NCBI GenBank assembly: GCA_946061355.1
Contig: CAMGRE010000068.1
Coordinates: 1 to 11,359, forward strand
Source of the DNA: an uncultured bacterium
GTDB taxonomy: Bacteria > Bacillota > Clostridia > Lachnospirales > Lachnospiraceae
Length of the DNA stretch: 11,359 nt
Direction: 5' to 3'
Of the stretch, positions 1 through 7,111 are shown piece after piece. The first letter of the stretch is position 1; each line of letters begins with the position of its first letter. Below the pieces are notes generated by a model. The model was not told the origin of the DNA. It saw nothing but the letters and a program-made list of their open reading frames with translations, and did not search any database. A program made the translations under genes and the position numbers.

Positions 1-678
1 CAGAACGACCTCGGATATCTTGTAGGTGTATTTGCAGCAAGCATGACAACAGATACATCCATCGAGAATATCAATGAAGATCCGGTCATCGGTTTTGTAG
101 GCGGTGTTGACAGCCCGGTTATCAACGATTTCCTGTATGGATTTATCGTAGGTGCACAGTCTGTTAATCCTGATATCAAGATTGATACACGTTATACCAA
201 CGATTATGTAGATACCGCTATCGCAAAAGAGTACGGCGTATCTATGGTAAATGACAACAAGTGCGATATCATCTGGGGTGTTGCAGGTAACGCCGGAAAC
301 GGTGCTGCAGAGGCGGCTCTGGAGACCGGCAAGTGCTGGTTCATCGGTGTGGACTCCGATCAGGAGCTGACGCTGAGTTCTGACCTTGCAGCAATCACGC
401 TGACCTCCGGACTGAAGAATATCAACAAGTCCATGATCTGGCTCTTTGATGAGTGGGATAAGGGCAATACTTATTGGGGACAGCTTGTAACTCTTGGTAT
501 CGCTGAGGATGGTGTTGGTATCGTAACAGATAAGAACTATCAGAAATATGCATCCGATGAGACAAAGGCAGCCGTTGAGGCAGCTCAGAAAGCGATCCTG
601 AACGGAGAGATCGAGGTTCCTTCAGCATTAACAGATCCTGACGGAGCAGCAGCTCTCAGAGATGAGGTTCGTCCTTAG
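1..678 (+). CDS. BMP-family nucleoside ABC transporter substrate-binding protein (5'-truncated by window edge)
   Basis: This is the C-terminal part (225 residues visible) of a periplasmic-binding-type protein that would capture nucleosides outside the membrane and hand them to the permeases encoded downstream. The reading frame is open to base 1 (QNDLGYLVGVFAAS before the first in-window ATG at 43), so that ATG is internal and the true start with its lipoprotein signal lies upstream. Family hallmarks, counted from base 1: GFVGGVDSPVINDFLYGF, matching the BMP/PnrA motif that opens the second lobe; then WGVAGNAGNGAAEAAL and FIGVDSDQ, the conserved glycine-rich segment and GVDSDQ ligand-pocket motif. 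It is followed by a hairpin and then the ATPase, permease and permease genes, the order known for Bacillus nupNOPQ (guanosine uptake) and other BMP-type systems. Family assignment is firm. Which nucleoside is bound cannot be read from the sequence. The stop is TAG. Confidence 0.93.
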   Translation, partial: QNDLGYLVGVFAASMTTDTSIENINEDPVIGFVGGVDSPVINDFLYGFIVGAQSVNPDIKIDTRYTNDYVDTAIAKEYGVSMVNDNKCDIIWGVAGNAGNGAAEAALETGKCWFIGVDSDQELTLSSDLAAITLTSGLKNINKSMIWLFDEWDKGNTYWGQLVTLGIAEDGVGIVTDKNYQKYASDETKAAVEAAQKAILNGEIEVPSALTDPDGAAALRDEVRP

Positions 679-710
679 TTTCAGAGAAAGAAATTATTAA
701 GATAATAGGG

Positions 711-749
711 AAATCGCTGCGCAGTACAGGTAACGGTGCAGCGATTTTT
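711..749 (+). terminator. Intercistronic hairpin with T-tract after the binding-protein gene (leaky terminator / mRNA stabiliser)
   Basis: A perfect 10-bp inverted repeat, AAATCGCTGC at 711-720 and GCAGCGATTT at 738-747, encloses a 17-nt loop and runs into TT at 748-749, so the 3' arm ends in TTTTT. It lies 33 nt after the binding-protein stop and 50 nt before the ATPase start. The long loop and short T-run suggest partial rather than complete termination. This fits the known pattern in which binding proteins are made in excess over the ATPase and permeases. No promoter good enough to call was seen between it and the ATPase, so read-through is probably how the downstream genes are expressed. 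Confidence 0.65.
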
Positions 750-799
750 CTGTACAGGATATGGCAACACCCGAAAAAATGTATTAGGAGGCCTGCATT

Positions 800-2368
800 A
801 TGGCAGAGTATAACAGCGAATATGCCGTAGAAATGCGACACATTTCCAAGGTATATCCCAATGGCGTTGCGGCGAATCAGGATGTGGATCTGTGTGTCCG
901 AAAGGGAGAGATTCATGCGTTGATGGGCGAGAACGGCGCCGGGAAATCAACACTGATGAAGATGCTGTTTGGTCTGGAACAGCCGACCAGCGGCGAGATC
1001 ATCGTAAATGGGGAGAAGGTAAATCTGACATCGCCCACCGTGGCGATCGCTCATGGGATCGGAATGGTGCATCAGCATTTCATGCTGGTTCCCAGCCTTA
1101 CCGTGGCGGAAAATATGGTACTTGGAATGGTACCAAAAAAGAACGGAGTACTGATTGATTATGCGAAGGCAGTAGAGATTACGAAGGAGTATTCCGAGAA
1201 ATTTAATCTTGAAGTGGATCCGGATGCCAAGGTGATGGACATTCCTGTCGGAATGAAGCAGAAGGTAGAGATCTTAAAAGCTCTGGTGAGAGGAGCCAAG
1301 ATCCTTATTCTTGATGAGCCTACTGCTGTTCTGACCACGCAGGAGACGTCAGAACTGTTCAAAGAGCTGGTGAACCTGAAGAAACAGGGATATACGATCA
1401 TCTTTATTTCCCACAAGCTGAATGAGATCATGCAGATCACAGACCGCTTGTCGGTGCTTCGTGGCGGAAAGTTCATGGGTGTCCGCGAGACAAAGGATGT
1501 GACACCGCAGGAGATCTCCAGACTGATGGTCGGCAGAGATGTTGTACTGACGGTGGAGAAGGATCAGGCAAAGCCTACAGATACGGTGTTGTCTGTGCGT
1601 GATCTGGAATATGTCAATGAATACGGCAAGACGATGGTCAATAAACTGTCCTTTGATGTGCGCAAAGGTGAGATCCTTGGGATTGCCGGTGTGGAAGGCA
1701 ACGGACAGAAAGAACTGGTTGACATCCTGTTCCAATTCGCTACAGCGGGAGGCGGTTCCGTGACTGTCAATGGGGAGAATATTCTGGGGCTCAATCAGGC
1801 GCAGATCCGTGAAAAGGGCGTAGCACTGATTCCGGAAGACCGTATGTTGTACGGAATTGCAGGTGACGCTTCTATTGAGGAAAATCTGATCTCCGACAGA
1901 TGCGGTAAGAAGGAACTCAATTCCGGTCTGATGTTCAATATGAAAAAGATCCATCAGATGTCAAAACAGTTGATCGAAGATTATATCATATTGTGTAAAT
2001 CGGCGGAGCAGAAAGTCGGCATGCTTTCCGGCGGAAATATTCAGAAGGTTGTGGTTGCCAGGGAGTTTTCCAGCAATCCCCAGCTGATTATTGCTGATCA
2101 GCCTACCAGAGGTATCGATGTCGGCGCTACGGAGTTTATCCGCAAGAAGCTGGTGGAACTTTCCAGATCGGGTATTGCAGTACTGTTGATCTCTGCGGAT
2201 CTCAATGAGGTTATGGAGCTTTCGGACAGTCTGATCGTCATGCACGGTGGCAGGATAGCCGGATATTTTGAGGATGCTTCCAAGTTGGATGATGAGATGA
2301 TGGGTGAATATATGCTCGGACTGAAACGTCAGAGTGAAGAGGAGATAAGGAGGGTGTGCCATGAGTAA
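800..2368 (+). CDS. BMP-type nucleoside ABC transporter, double-domain ATP-binding subunit (NupO-like)
   Basis: A 522-residue cytoplasmic ATPase with two fused ABC domains that powers nucleoside import. Domain 1: Walker A GENGAGKST at 43-51, Q-loop Q92, the family's altered signature VGMKQ at 150-154 in place of LSGGQ, Walker B ILILDEP at 168-174, and switch H205 (ISHK). Domain 2: the Walker A region is GVEGNGQKE (297-305) without the GKS/T lysine, the signature is intact (LSGGN, 409-413), the Walker B region is IIADQP (430-435) with Gln at the catalytic Glu position, and the switch position reads ISADLNE with Asp for His. One working and one degenerate site is expected in RbsA/NupO-type ATPases. 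The ATG has AGGAGG at 786-791 with an 8-nt gap. Its last 8 nt overlap the first permease gene, implying translational coupling. A sugar importer of the RbsA type is the alternative, but BMP and two-permease neighbours favour nucleosides. Confidence 0.95.
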   Translation: MAEYNSEYAVEMRHISKVYPNGVAANQDVDLCVRKGEIHALMGENGAGKSTLMKMLFGLEQPTSGEIIVNGEKVNLTSPTVAIAHGIGMVHQHFMLVPSLTVAENMVLGMVPKKNGVLIDYAKAVEITKEYSEKFNLEVDPDAKVMDIPVGMKQKVEILKALVRGAKILILDEPTAVLTTQETSELFKELVNLKKQGYTIIFISHKLNEIMQITDRLSVLRGGKFMGVRETKDVTPQEISRLMVGRDVVLTVEKDQAKPTDTVLSVRDLEYVNEYGKTMVNKLSFDVRKGEILGIAGVEGNGQKELVDILFQFATAGGGSVTVNGENILGLNQAQIREKGVALIPEDRMLYGIAGDASIEENLISDRCGKKELNSGLMFNMKKIHQMSKQLIEDYIILCKSAEQKVGMLSGGNIQKVVVAREFSSNPQLIIADQPTRGIDVGATEFIRKKLVELSRSGIAVLLISADLNEVMELSDSLIVMHGGRIAGYFEDASKLDDEMMGEYMLGLKRQSEEEIRRVCHE

Positions 2369-3485
2369 GAAAGCGAGTCTGAGATTCAGTATTCTGCGCG
2401 GTTTTGTGGCAATCCTGATCTCTTTGTTTATCGCATCGATTTTGATCTTTATCAGTGCAGAGGGCGGCAGCTTCGGCGAGAAGTTATCATCGACCGGAGA
2501 GGCGCTTGTCTATCTGATCGTGAGACCGATCCTGAACGGAAAGGGAGCTTTTTCCGTCAAGAGTCTGACGGATATTCTGGCCTGCATGATCCCGACAATC
2601 TTTACAGGTCTTGCGACATGCGTGATGTTTTCGGCAAATCAGTTTAACCTTGGTGCCGAGGGTGGCATCATGCTCGGTGCGTTTGTTTCCGCACTGGTAG
2701 CAATCTATGTCCCGATGGGAACGGGAATTCATATGGTAGTTGCTGTTCTCGCGGGTGCGGTTTCCGTAGCGGTGATGATGCTGATACCGGGTATTCTGAA
2801 GGCAAAGCTCGATGTGTCGGAAATGGTTTGTTCGCTGATGCTCAACTATGTTGTCATGTATGCGATCAAGTTTATGATGAATACTTATTTTGCGGATAAG
2901 ACCAAAGGACAGGTTCAGTCGCTTCCGTTTGAAAAGACGGCGCTTGTTCCGCAGCTTATCAACAATGGTTCCAAGCTGACATGGGGATTTATACTTGCTC
3001 TGATCTTTGTGGCGCTCACAGCGCTGTTTATGTATCGCACCAGATGGGGATATGCGATCAGAATGATCGGTATTAATCGTGATTTTGCAAAATATTCCGG
3101 TATGAAGGTGGCTGCCATCATCGTTGCGTCACAGGTGATCGGCGGTGTGCTCGCAGGTCTGGGCGGCGGCGTTGAGATGTTAGGGCGCAATGAGTTCTAT
3201 TCCTGGAGTGCGCTTCCGGGTTATGGCTGGACGGGTATCACCATAGCATGTATTGCCGGCAACAATCCTATTCTGGTTCCGTTGGCAGCGTTCTTTATCG
3301 CTTATCTGGATAAAGGCTGTAATCTGATGGCGACCTACTGTGGTATTCCGGCGCAGCTGATCGACATCATTCAGGCTGTAATTTTCTTATTCTTTGCGGC
3401 AGAGCAGTTCCTGTCCGGCTACAGACAGAAGCTGGTAGTGCGTTCTGCGCAGCAGGAGCTCCGTGAGAAGGAGGGACAAAAATGA
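2361..3485 (+). CDS. Nucleoside ABC transporter permease 1 (BPD_transp_2 family, NupP-like)
   Basis: A 374-residue integral membrane subunit forming half of the nucleoside channel. Hydrophobic segments are visible at about 14-32, 70-91, 103-117, 123-144, 153-172, 207-224, 250-270, 285-316 and 333-348, consistent with the 8-10 helices of the family. FNLGAEGGIMLGAF (95-108) is the conserved motif shared by both permeases of this type. The stretch RTRWGYAIRMIGINRDFAKYSGM (226-248) resembles the cytoplasmic coupling loop that contacts the ATPase. The long first helix with an extra N-terminal segment is usual for the larger (NupP-type) partner. The ATG is preceded by AAGGAGG at 2347-2353 with a 7-nt gap. 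The gene overlaps the ATPase gene by 8 nt and permease 2 by 4 nt (ATGA), so the three are one translation-coupled unit. Confidence 0.94.
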   Translation: MSKKASLRFSILRGFVAILISLFIASILIFISAEGGSFGEKLSSTGEALVYLIVRPILNGKGAFSVKSLTDILACMIPTIFTGLATCVMFSANQFNLGAEGGIMLGAFVSALVAIYVPMGTGIHMVVAVLAGAVSVAVMMLIPGILKAKLDVSEMVCSLMLNYVVMYAIKFMMNTYFADKTKGQVQSLPFEKTALVPQLINNGSKLTWGFILALIFVALTALFMYRTRWGYAIRMIGINRDFAKYSGMKVAAIIVASQVIGGVLAGLGGGVEMLGRNEFYSWSALPGYGWTGITIACIAGNNPILVPLAAFFIAYLDKGCNLMATYCGIPAQLIDIIQAVIFLFFAAEQFLSGYRQKLVVRSAQQELREKEGQK

Positions 3486-4456
3486 GTAATGTGTTATCTT
3501 CGATTCTGTCGGCAGAATTTTTCTTTTCTATTATACGTATTACTTCTCCGATCCTGTTTGCTACGCTTGGCGCAGTGATTGTTGAGAAAGCGGGAATCTC
3601 CAACATCGGTCTGGAAGGTATCATGATGATTTCGGCATTGTTCGGTTCCCTCTGTGCATACTGGTCCTCCTCGTGGTTTGTAGGGCTTCTGGCGGCTATG
3701 ATCGTGGGAGTGATCGTCGCACTGATTATGAGCGTGTTCGCTTTCCAGTTAAAGACAGATATTATCCTTGTCGGCATTGCGATCAACATGATTGGTTCCG
3801 GCGGTACGATCTTCCTGGTGAAATCCATCACAAATATGACAGAGGGAGAGGCACTGTCGTCCACGACATCGTTGATCACGAGTGAACTTCAGATTCCGAC
3901 TGTCCAGATTCCTCTGATCCAGAATATCCCGGTGATCGGACCGATCATTTCCGGACACTCGCTGCTTACATACCTGGCGTTTCTTCTGGTATTTCTGACA
4001 TGGGTTCTCTTATATAAGACATCGCTTGGACTGAATCTGCGGTCTGTCGGAGAGAATCCCAATGCGGCGTCCTCCGTCGGCGTCAGTGTCACCAGAGTGC
4101 GCTATACGGCGATGGCATTATCCGGTCTGATGGCAGGTCTGGGCGGAGCGTTTATGTCGATGTCGTATGCGATGGGATGGTCACTAAACATGGTTGCAGG
4201 ACGAGGCTTTATCGCGTTGGCTGCTCAGGCAATGGGAAGCGGAGAGCCGTTCGGGGCAATGCTTGCGACGATCGTGTTCGGATTTGCCCAGGCGTTCGGA
4301 ATCAAACTGTCCTCGATCGGACTTGACTCCAATCTGTCCTCACCGATTCCGTATATCATTACCATTATCGGTCTGGTAGTCTTTGCGATCGTAAAGCGCA
4401 AAAGAGATGCGAAGCGAGTTGCGGCTGTGGGAGCAAAGCAGAGAAAGGAGAAATAA
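3482..4456 (+). CDS. Nucleoside ABC transporter permease 2 (BPD_transp_2 family, NupQ-like)
   Basis: A 324-residue membrane protein, the second half of the channel. It carries NIGLEGIMMISALFG (41-55), the counterpart of the GAEGGIMLGAF motif in permease 1; the coupling-loop motif TSLGLNLRSVGENPNAASSVG (180-200); and GRGFIALAAQAMG (240-252). Hydrophobic spans are at about 16-36, 45-60, 65-86, 92-112, 160-177, 207-229, 256-272 and 288-304. The protein ends in a strongly basic tail (KRKRDAKR, 305-312), consistent with a cytoplasmic C-terminus. The start is ATG in the ATGA overlap with permease 1, with AAGGAGG at 3468-3474 and a 7-nt gap. The next gene begins 2 nt after its stop, so the nucleoside hydrolases are in the same transcript as the transporter. 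Confidence 0.94.
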   Translation: MSNVLSSILSAEFFFSIIRITSPILFATLGAVIVEKAGISNIGLEGIMMISALFGSLCAYWSSSWFVGLLAAMIVGVIVALIMSVFAFQLKTDIILVGIAINMIGSGGTIFLVKSITNMTEGEALSSTTSLITSELQIPTVQIPLIQNIPVIGPIISGHSLLTYLAFLLVFLTWVLLYKTSLGLNLRSVGENPNAASSVGVSVTRVRYTAMALSGLMAGLGGAFMSMSYAMGWSLNMVAGRGFIALAAQAMGSGEPFGAMLATIVFGFAQAFGIKLSSIGLDSNLSSPIPYIITIIGLVVFAIVKRKRDAKRVAAVGAKQRKEK

Positions 4457-4458
4457 TT

Positions 4459-5403
4459 ATGGCAGACAGGATTCCGGTCATTCTGGATGGAGATCCGGGA
4501 CATGATGACGCGATCGCATGGATGCTCGCTGCATCAAGCCCGCTTTTGGACATTCGCGCAGTGACTTCAGTCTGCGGTAATCAGACAATAGAGAAAACAA
4601 CATATAATGCACTCAGAGTCTGCACACTTCTTGGACTGAAGTGCCCGGTGGCAAAAGGGCGTCCGACGCCGATGGTGGCGGAACCGATGACTGCCGCGGC
4701 AGTTCACGGCAATACGGGACTGGATGGTCCCGTGCTGCCGGAGCCGGCTATGGAACTGGAAAAGGAAGGCGCGGTGGAGCTGATGGCAAGAGTCCTCCGG
4801 GAAAGTTCCGAGCCGGTACAGATTGTTACCACCGGTCCTCAGACAAATGTGGCAACTCTGCTGGTATCATATCCGGAACTGAAGGAGAAGATACGCGGTA
4901 TCAGCTTTATGGGCGGCGGGATTGCCTATGGGAATTGGTCCTGTGCGGCGGAGTTTAATATCCTGGTTGATCCGGAGGCTGCACAGATCGTAAGCAACAG
5001 TGGTCTTCCTATTATCATGTCGGGGCTTGATGTAACGGAGAAAGCGTTGATCTTTCCCGAAGATTTTGAAAGGATCCGTGCGGTCGGCAATCCTGTGGCA
5101 AAGGTTGTCGCAGAGTGGCTGGAGTTCTTTTATGAATTTCACCGCAAGATTGGCTACGAAGGTGCACCGGTGCATGACGCGGTAGCTGTAACGGCGCTGA
5201 TCCGGCCGGAACTTCTGGATATGCAGGATATGTATGTGGAGATCGAGACAAAAGGCGAATACTGCCGGGGCACGACTGTCGGTGATGTAAGGAAAACGAT
5301 GAACAAAGAGCCGAATATGAGAGTCTGCATGGGAATTGACAGGAAAGGTTTTGCAGATCTGCTTGTTGAGGCGGTAAAAACATATGATAAGGGGGCAGAG
5401 TGA
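4459..5403 (+). CDS. Nucleoside hydrolase 1 (inosine-uridine preferring hydrolase family, IUNH)
   Basis: A 314-residue enzyme expected to hydrolyse the N-glycosidic bond of ribonucleosides, giving free ribose and base in the cytoplasm. The calcium/ribose-binding signature D10-G-D12-P-G-H-D15-D16 is canonical (DxDPGxDD). Other matching sites are VHGNTGL (H83), GPQTN (T129, N130), MGGG at 151-154, EFN (E165, N167) and the C-terminal H239-D240 pair that contacts the leaving base and calcium. Every catalytic position I can check is present and the length is normal for the family. The start is ATG with AAAGGAG at 4444-4450, 8 nt away, and 2 nt after the permease stop. Its stop overlaps the start of a second hydrolase by one base (TGATG). 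Purine versus pyrimidine preference cannot be assigned from these motifs. Confidence 0.94.
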   Translation: MADRIPVILDGDPGHDDAIAWMLAASSPLLDIRAVTSVCGNQTIEKTTYNALRVCTLLGLKCPVAKGRPTPMVAEPMTAAAVHGNTGLDGPVLPEPAMELEKEGAVELMARVLRESSEPVQIVTTGPQTNVATLLVSYPELKEKIRGISFMGGGIAYGNWSCAAEFNILVDPEAAQIVSNSGLPIIMSGLDVTEKALIFPEDFERIRAVGNPVAKVVAEWLEFFYEFHRKIGYEGAPVHDAVAVTALIRPELLDMQDMYVEIETKGEYCRGTTVGDVRKTMNKEPNMRVCMGIDRKGFADLLVEAVKTYDKGAE

Positions 5404-6332
5404 TGAGTAAAATACCTGTATGGATCGATTGTGACACAGGCGTTGATGATGCGGCTGCCCTGCTTACGGCGAATCAGCTTGACAATGTGCAGATTGTGGG
5501 ACTCAGCACAGTCGCGGGAAATGTCCCGCTTGACAAGACGACAGTAAATACGCTGAAGATATGTGATCTGATGAAAAAGGATTATCCCGTCTATATGGGA
5601 GCAGACAGACCATGGATCCGTCCGTATGTCGATGCTTCCGATGTGCACGGAAATGACGGACTCGGCGGTGCGCCACTCCCGGCTCCGAGCCGGAAACCGG
5701 AGAACAAAAAGGCGTGGGATGCATTGTATGAGGAGGCGGTTCGTCAGGATGGTGAACTGGTTCTGGTTGCGATTGGGCCACTGACCAATGTCGCTACCGC
5801 ATTGACGCTCCATCCTGATCTGAAGGATTATCTGAAGAAAATATTGATCATGGGCGGAGCAGCAGTCGGAGGCAACCGCACTGCCAGTGCGGAATTTAAT
5901 ATTTATGTCGATCCGGATGCCGCGCAGACGGTGTTCCGCTGCGGGAAGCAGATCACAATGTTTGGACTGGATGTGACACAGAAGGCTTATGTCACGGCGG
6001 AGGAAATGGACAGAATCGCAGAGAAGGTGACACCGGTCACTACTTTTTTCAAGGAGAGCATGGCGCCCAGAATGCCGTTTTATGAAGATCTCGGGATTGT
6101 GGGAGTGTGTCTTCATGATGTCTGCCCGATGCTCTACTTAAAATATCCTGAGATATTTGAACTGGAGGAAGCAGGCGTGTATGTCGAGACACAGGCGGAG
6201 CTTACTCTCGGGAAAACCGTGACTGATCTGTTCAGCGATCATCAGTTTGAGAAAAAGAATGCCATGGTTGCGCTGCGTGTTGACAGGGAAGCGTTTTTCA
6301 GGCATTTCTCGGACGCGCTGCAGTCATATTAA
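5403..6332 (+). CDS. Nucleoside hydrolase 2 (IUNH family), tandem paralogue
   Basis: A 309-residue second member of the IUNH family, clearly diverged from its neighbour. The N-terminal signature is D9-C-D11-T-G-V-D15-D16, with Thr in place of the usual Pro. VHGNDGLGG (H82), GPLTN (T128, N129), MGGAAVGGN, AEFNIYVDPDAA (E164, N166) and H238-D239 are all present, so it should be active. Relative to hydrolase 1 it differs in the active-site flap after residue 66 and in the helix before the HD pair (FFKESMAPRMPFYEDLG), regions that shape base preference in this family. Start choice: a GTG at 5400 is in frame directly before the ATG at 5403, but AAGGGGG at 5389-5395 is 7 nt from the ATG and only 4 nt from the GTG, so ATG is preferred. 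It is coupled to hydrolase 1 through TGATG. Confidence 0.93.
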   Translation: MSKIPVWIDCDTGVDDAAALLTANQLDNVQIVGLSTVAGNVPLDKTTVNTLKICDLMKKDYPVYMGADRPWIRPYVDASDVHGNDGLGGAPLPAPSRKPENKKAWDALYEEAVRQDGELVLVAIGPLTNVATALTLHPDLKDYLKKILIMGGAAVGGNRTASAEFNIYVDPDAAQTVFRCGKQITMFGLDVTQKAYVTAEEMDRIAEKVTPVTTFFKESMAPRMPFYEDLGIVGVCLHDVCPMLYLKYPEIFELEEAGVYVETQAELTLGKTVTDLFSDHQFEKKNAMVALRVDREAFFRHFSDALQSY

Positions 6333-6337
6333 GGAGG
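6331..6337 (+). promoter_or_regulatory. Ribosome binding site that sets the phosphorylase start
   Basis: AAGGAGG overlaps the TAA stop of hydrolase 2 and precedes two adjacent ATGs at 6343 (gap 5) and 6346 (gap 8). An upstream in-frame ATG at 6247 lies inside hydrolase 2 and has no comparable site, so the longer reading of the phosphorylase is rejected. Confidence 0.75.
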
Positions 6338-6342
6338 AACGG

Positions 6343-7080
6343 ATGATGGTTCAGCCACATATTCAGCTGGATGAAACTTTAGATGTTAAATATGCTATTC
6401 TTCCGGGAGATCCGGCGAGAGTGGATCGTATCGGCAAATTTTTGGACGATATGCAGGAACTTGCGTTTAACAGAGAGTATAAAAGCATACGCGGTACTTA
6501 CAAAGGGGTGCCGGTGGTTGCCCTCTCCACAGGAATCGGAGGAGCTTCCATGGCGATTGCTGTGGAGGAATTGCATAGTCTCGGTGTAACACATTGTATC
6601 AGGATCGGTTCCTGCGGTGCGATCCGGGAAGGGATCGCATTGGGAGATCTTGTGCTGGTAAACGGCGCGGTCAGAGATGATGGAGCGTCCAAGACCTATG
6701 TGCCGCTTCAGTACCCCGCCATACCGGATACGGAACTTTTGCTGGCATGCGTGGAGAGTGCGAAGGAACGAAAAGACGTGTATCATCTCGGCATCGCCAG
6801 AAGTCATGACAGTTTTTACATTGATAATGAGGAAGAGGTCAGTTCGTACTGGGGTGCAAGAGGTGTGATCGGTTCCGATATGGAGACGGCCGCCCTGTTT
6901 ACCATAGGAAGGCTCAGAGGAATGAAGACGGCGAGCATCTTAAACAATGTTGTGGTATGGGGAGAGGATACCGGAGATTCCATCGGCTCCTATGTGGACG
7001 GAGAGAGCCGGACGGCAATCGGAGAGAGGGAAGAGATACTGGTCGCGCTGGAAGCGTTCGTTAAAACAGAAAAGAGATGA
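6343..7080 (+). CDS. Nucleoside phosphorylase, PNP/UDP family 1 (annotated class: uridine phosphorylase-like; substrate uncertain)
   Basis: A 245-residue enzyme expected to split nucleosides with phosphate to ribose-1-phosphate and base. Visible family features: GDPARV (22-27, phosphate/ribose pocket), the PNP/UDP signature STGIGGASMAIAVEEL (62-77), RIGSCG (87-92) with the phosphate-binding Arg, and SDMETAAL (178-185) with the ribose-binding Met-Glu pair. The length is close to E. coli Udp and hexameric PNP. The residues that in E. coli Udp read the uracil ring (Gln166 and Arg168 in FYPGQER) correspond here to N162 and E164 in FYIDNEE, so uridine specificity should not be assumed. I could not find the PNP-type catalytic Asp in a TVSDH context either; the region reads ILNNVVVWGED. 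Start as set by AAGGAGG at 6331-6337; ATG at 6346 is equally possible. It is the last + strand gene before the inverted kinase. Confidence 0.9.
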   Translation: MMVQPHIQLDETLDVKYAILPGDPARVDRIGKFLDDMQELAFNREYKSIRGTYKGVPVVALSTGIGGASMAIAVEELHSLGVTHCIRIGSCGAIREGIALGDLVLVNGAVRDDGASKTYVPLQYPAIPDTELLLACVESAKERKDVYHLGIARSHDSFYIDNEEEVSSYWGARGVIGSDMETAALFTIGRLRGMKTASILNNVVVWGEDTGDSIGSYVDGESRTAIGEREEILVALEAFVKTEKR

Positions 7081-7086
7081 TGTATC

Positions 7087-7111
7087 GCTGCAGCTTTAGA
7101 TCAGCTGCAGC
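7087..7111. terminator. Inverted repeat between convergent gene ends (weak candidate bidirectional terminator)
   Basis: GCTGCAGCT (7087-7095) and AGCTGCAGC (7103-7111) form a perfect 9-bp stem with a 7-nt loop that contains the kinase stop codon. The right arm is part of a 12-bp palindrome, CAGCTGCAGCTG (7102-7113), which also encodes the kinase's last Leu-Gln-Leu. It sits in the 15-nt gap where the phosphorylase (+) and kinase (-) transcripts meet. Neither side has a T-tract, so it is not a classic intrinsic terminator; it may be coincidence of coding sequence. Confidence 0.35.

Noticed and set aside
297..305. Possible defect in the second ATPase domain (no Walker A Lys, Gln for Glu, Asp for switch His). 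The numbers here are residues of the protein encoded at 800-2368.
   Set aside because: This degenerate second site is usual in RbsA/NupO-type ATPases, so it is not a sign of a broken gene.
43..678. Taking ATG 43 as the start of the binding-protein gene.
   Set aside because: The frame is open to base 1 and the preceding residues continue the BMP fold; no ribosome site lies before 43.
1349..1954. A 201-codon minus-strand frame opposite the ATPase.
   Set aside because: It overlaps conserved ABC motifs in the sense frame and has no ribosome site or recognisable family.
5154..6116. A 320-codon open frame on the minus strand opposite nucleoside hydrolase 2.
   Set aside because: It lies entirely over well-supported hydrolase genes, has no recognisable domain, is rich in His/Arg/Ser/Cys typical of antisense translation, and I see no ribosome binding site. 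It is a shadow frame.
6247..6342. A longer N-terminus for the phosphorylase beginning at ATG 6247.
   Set aside because: It would overlap hydrolase 2 by 86 nt, lacks a ribosome site, and the family N-terminus aligns with the start after AAGGAGG at 6331.
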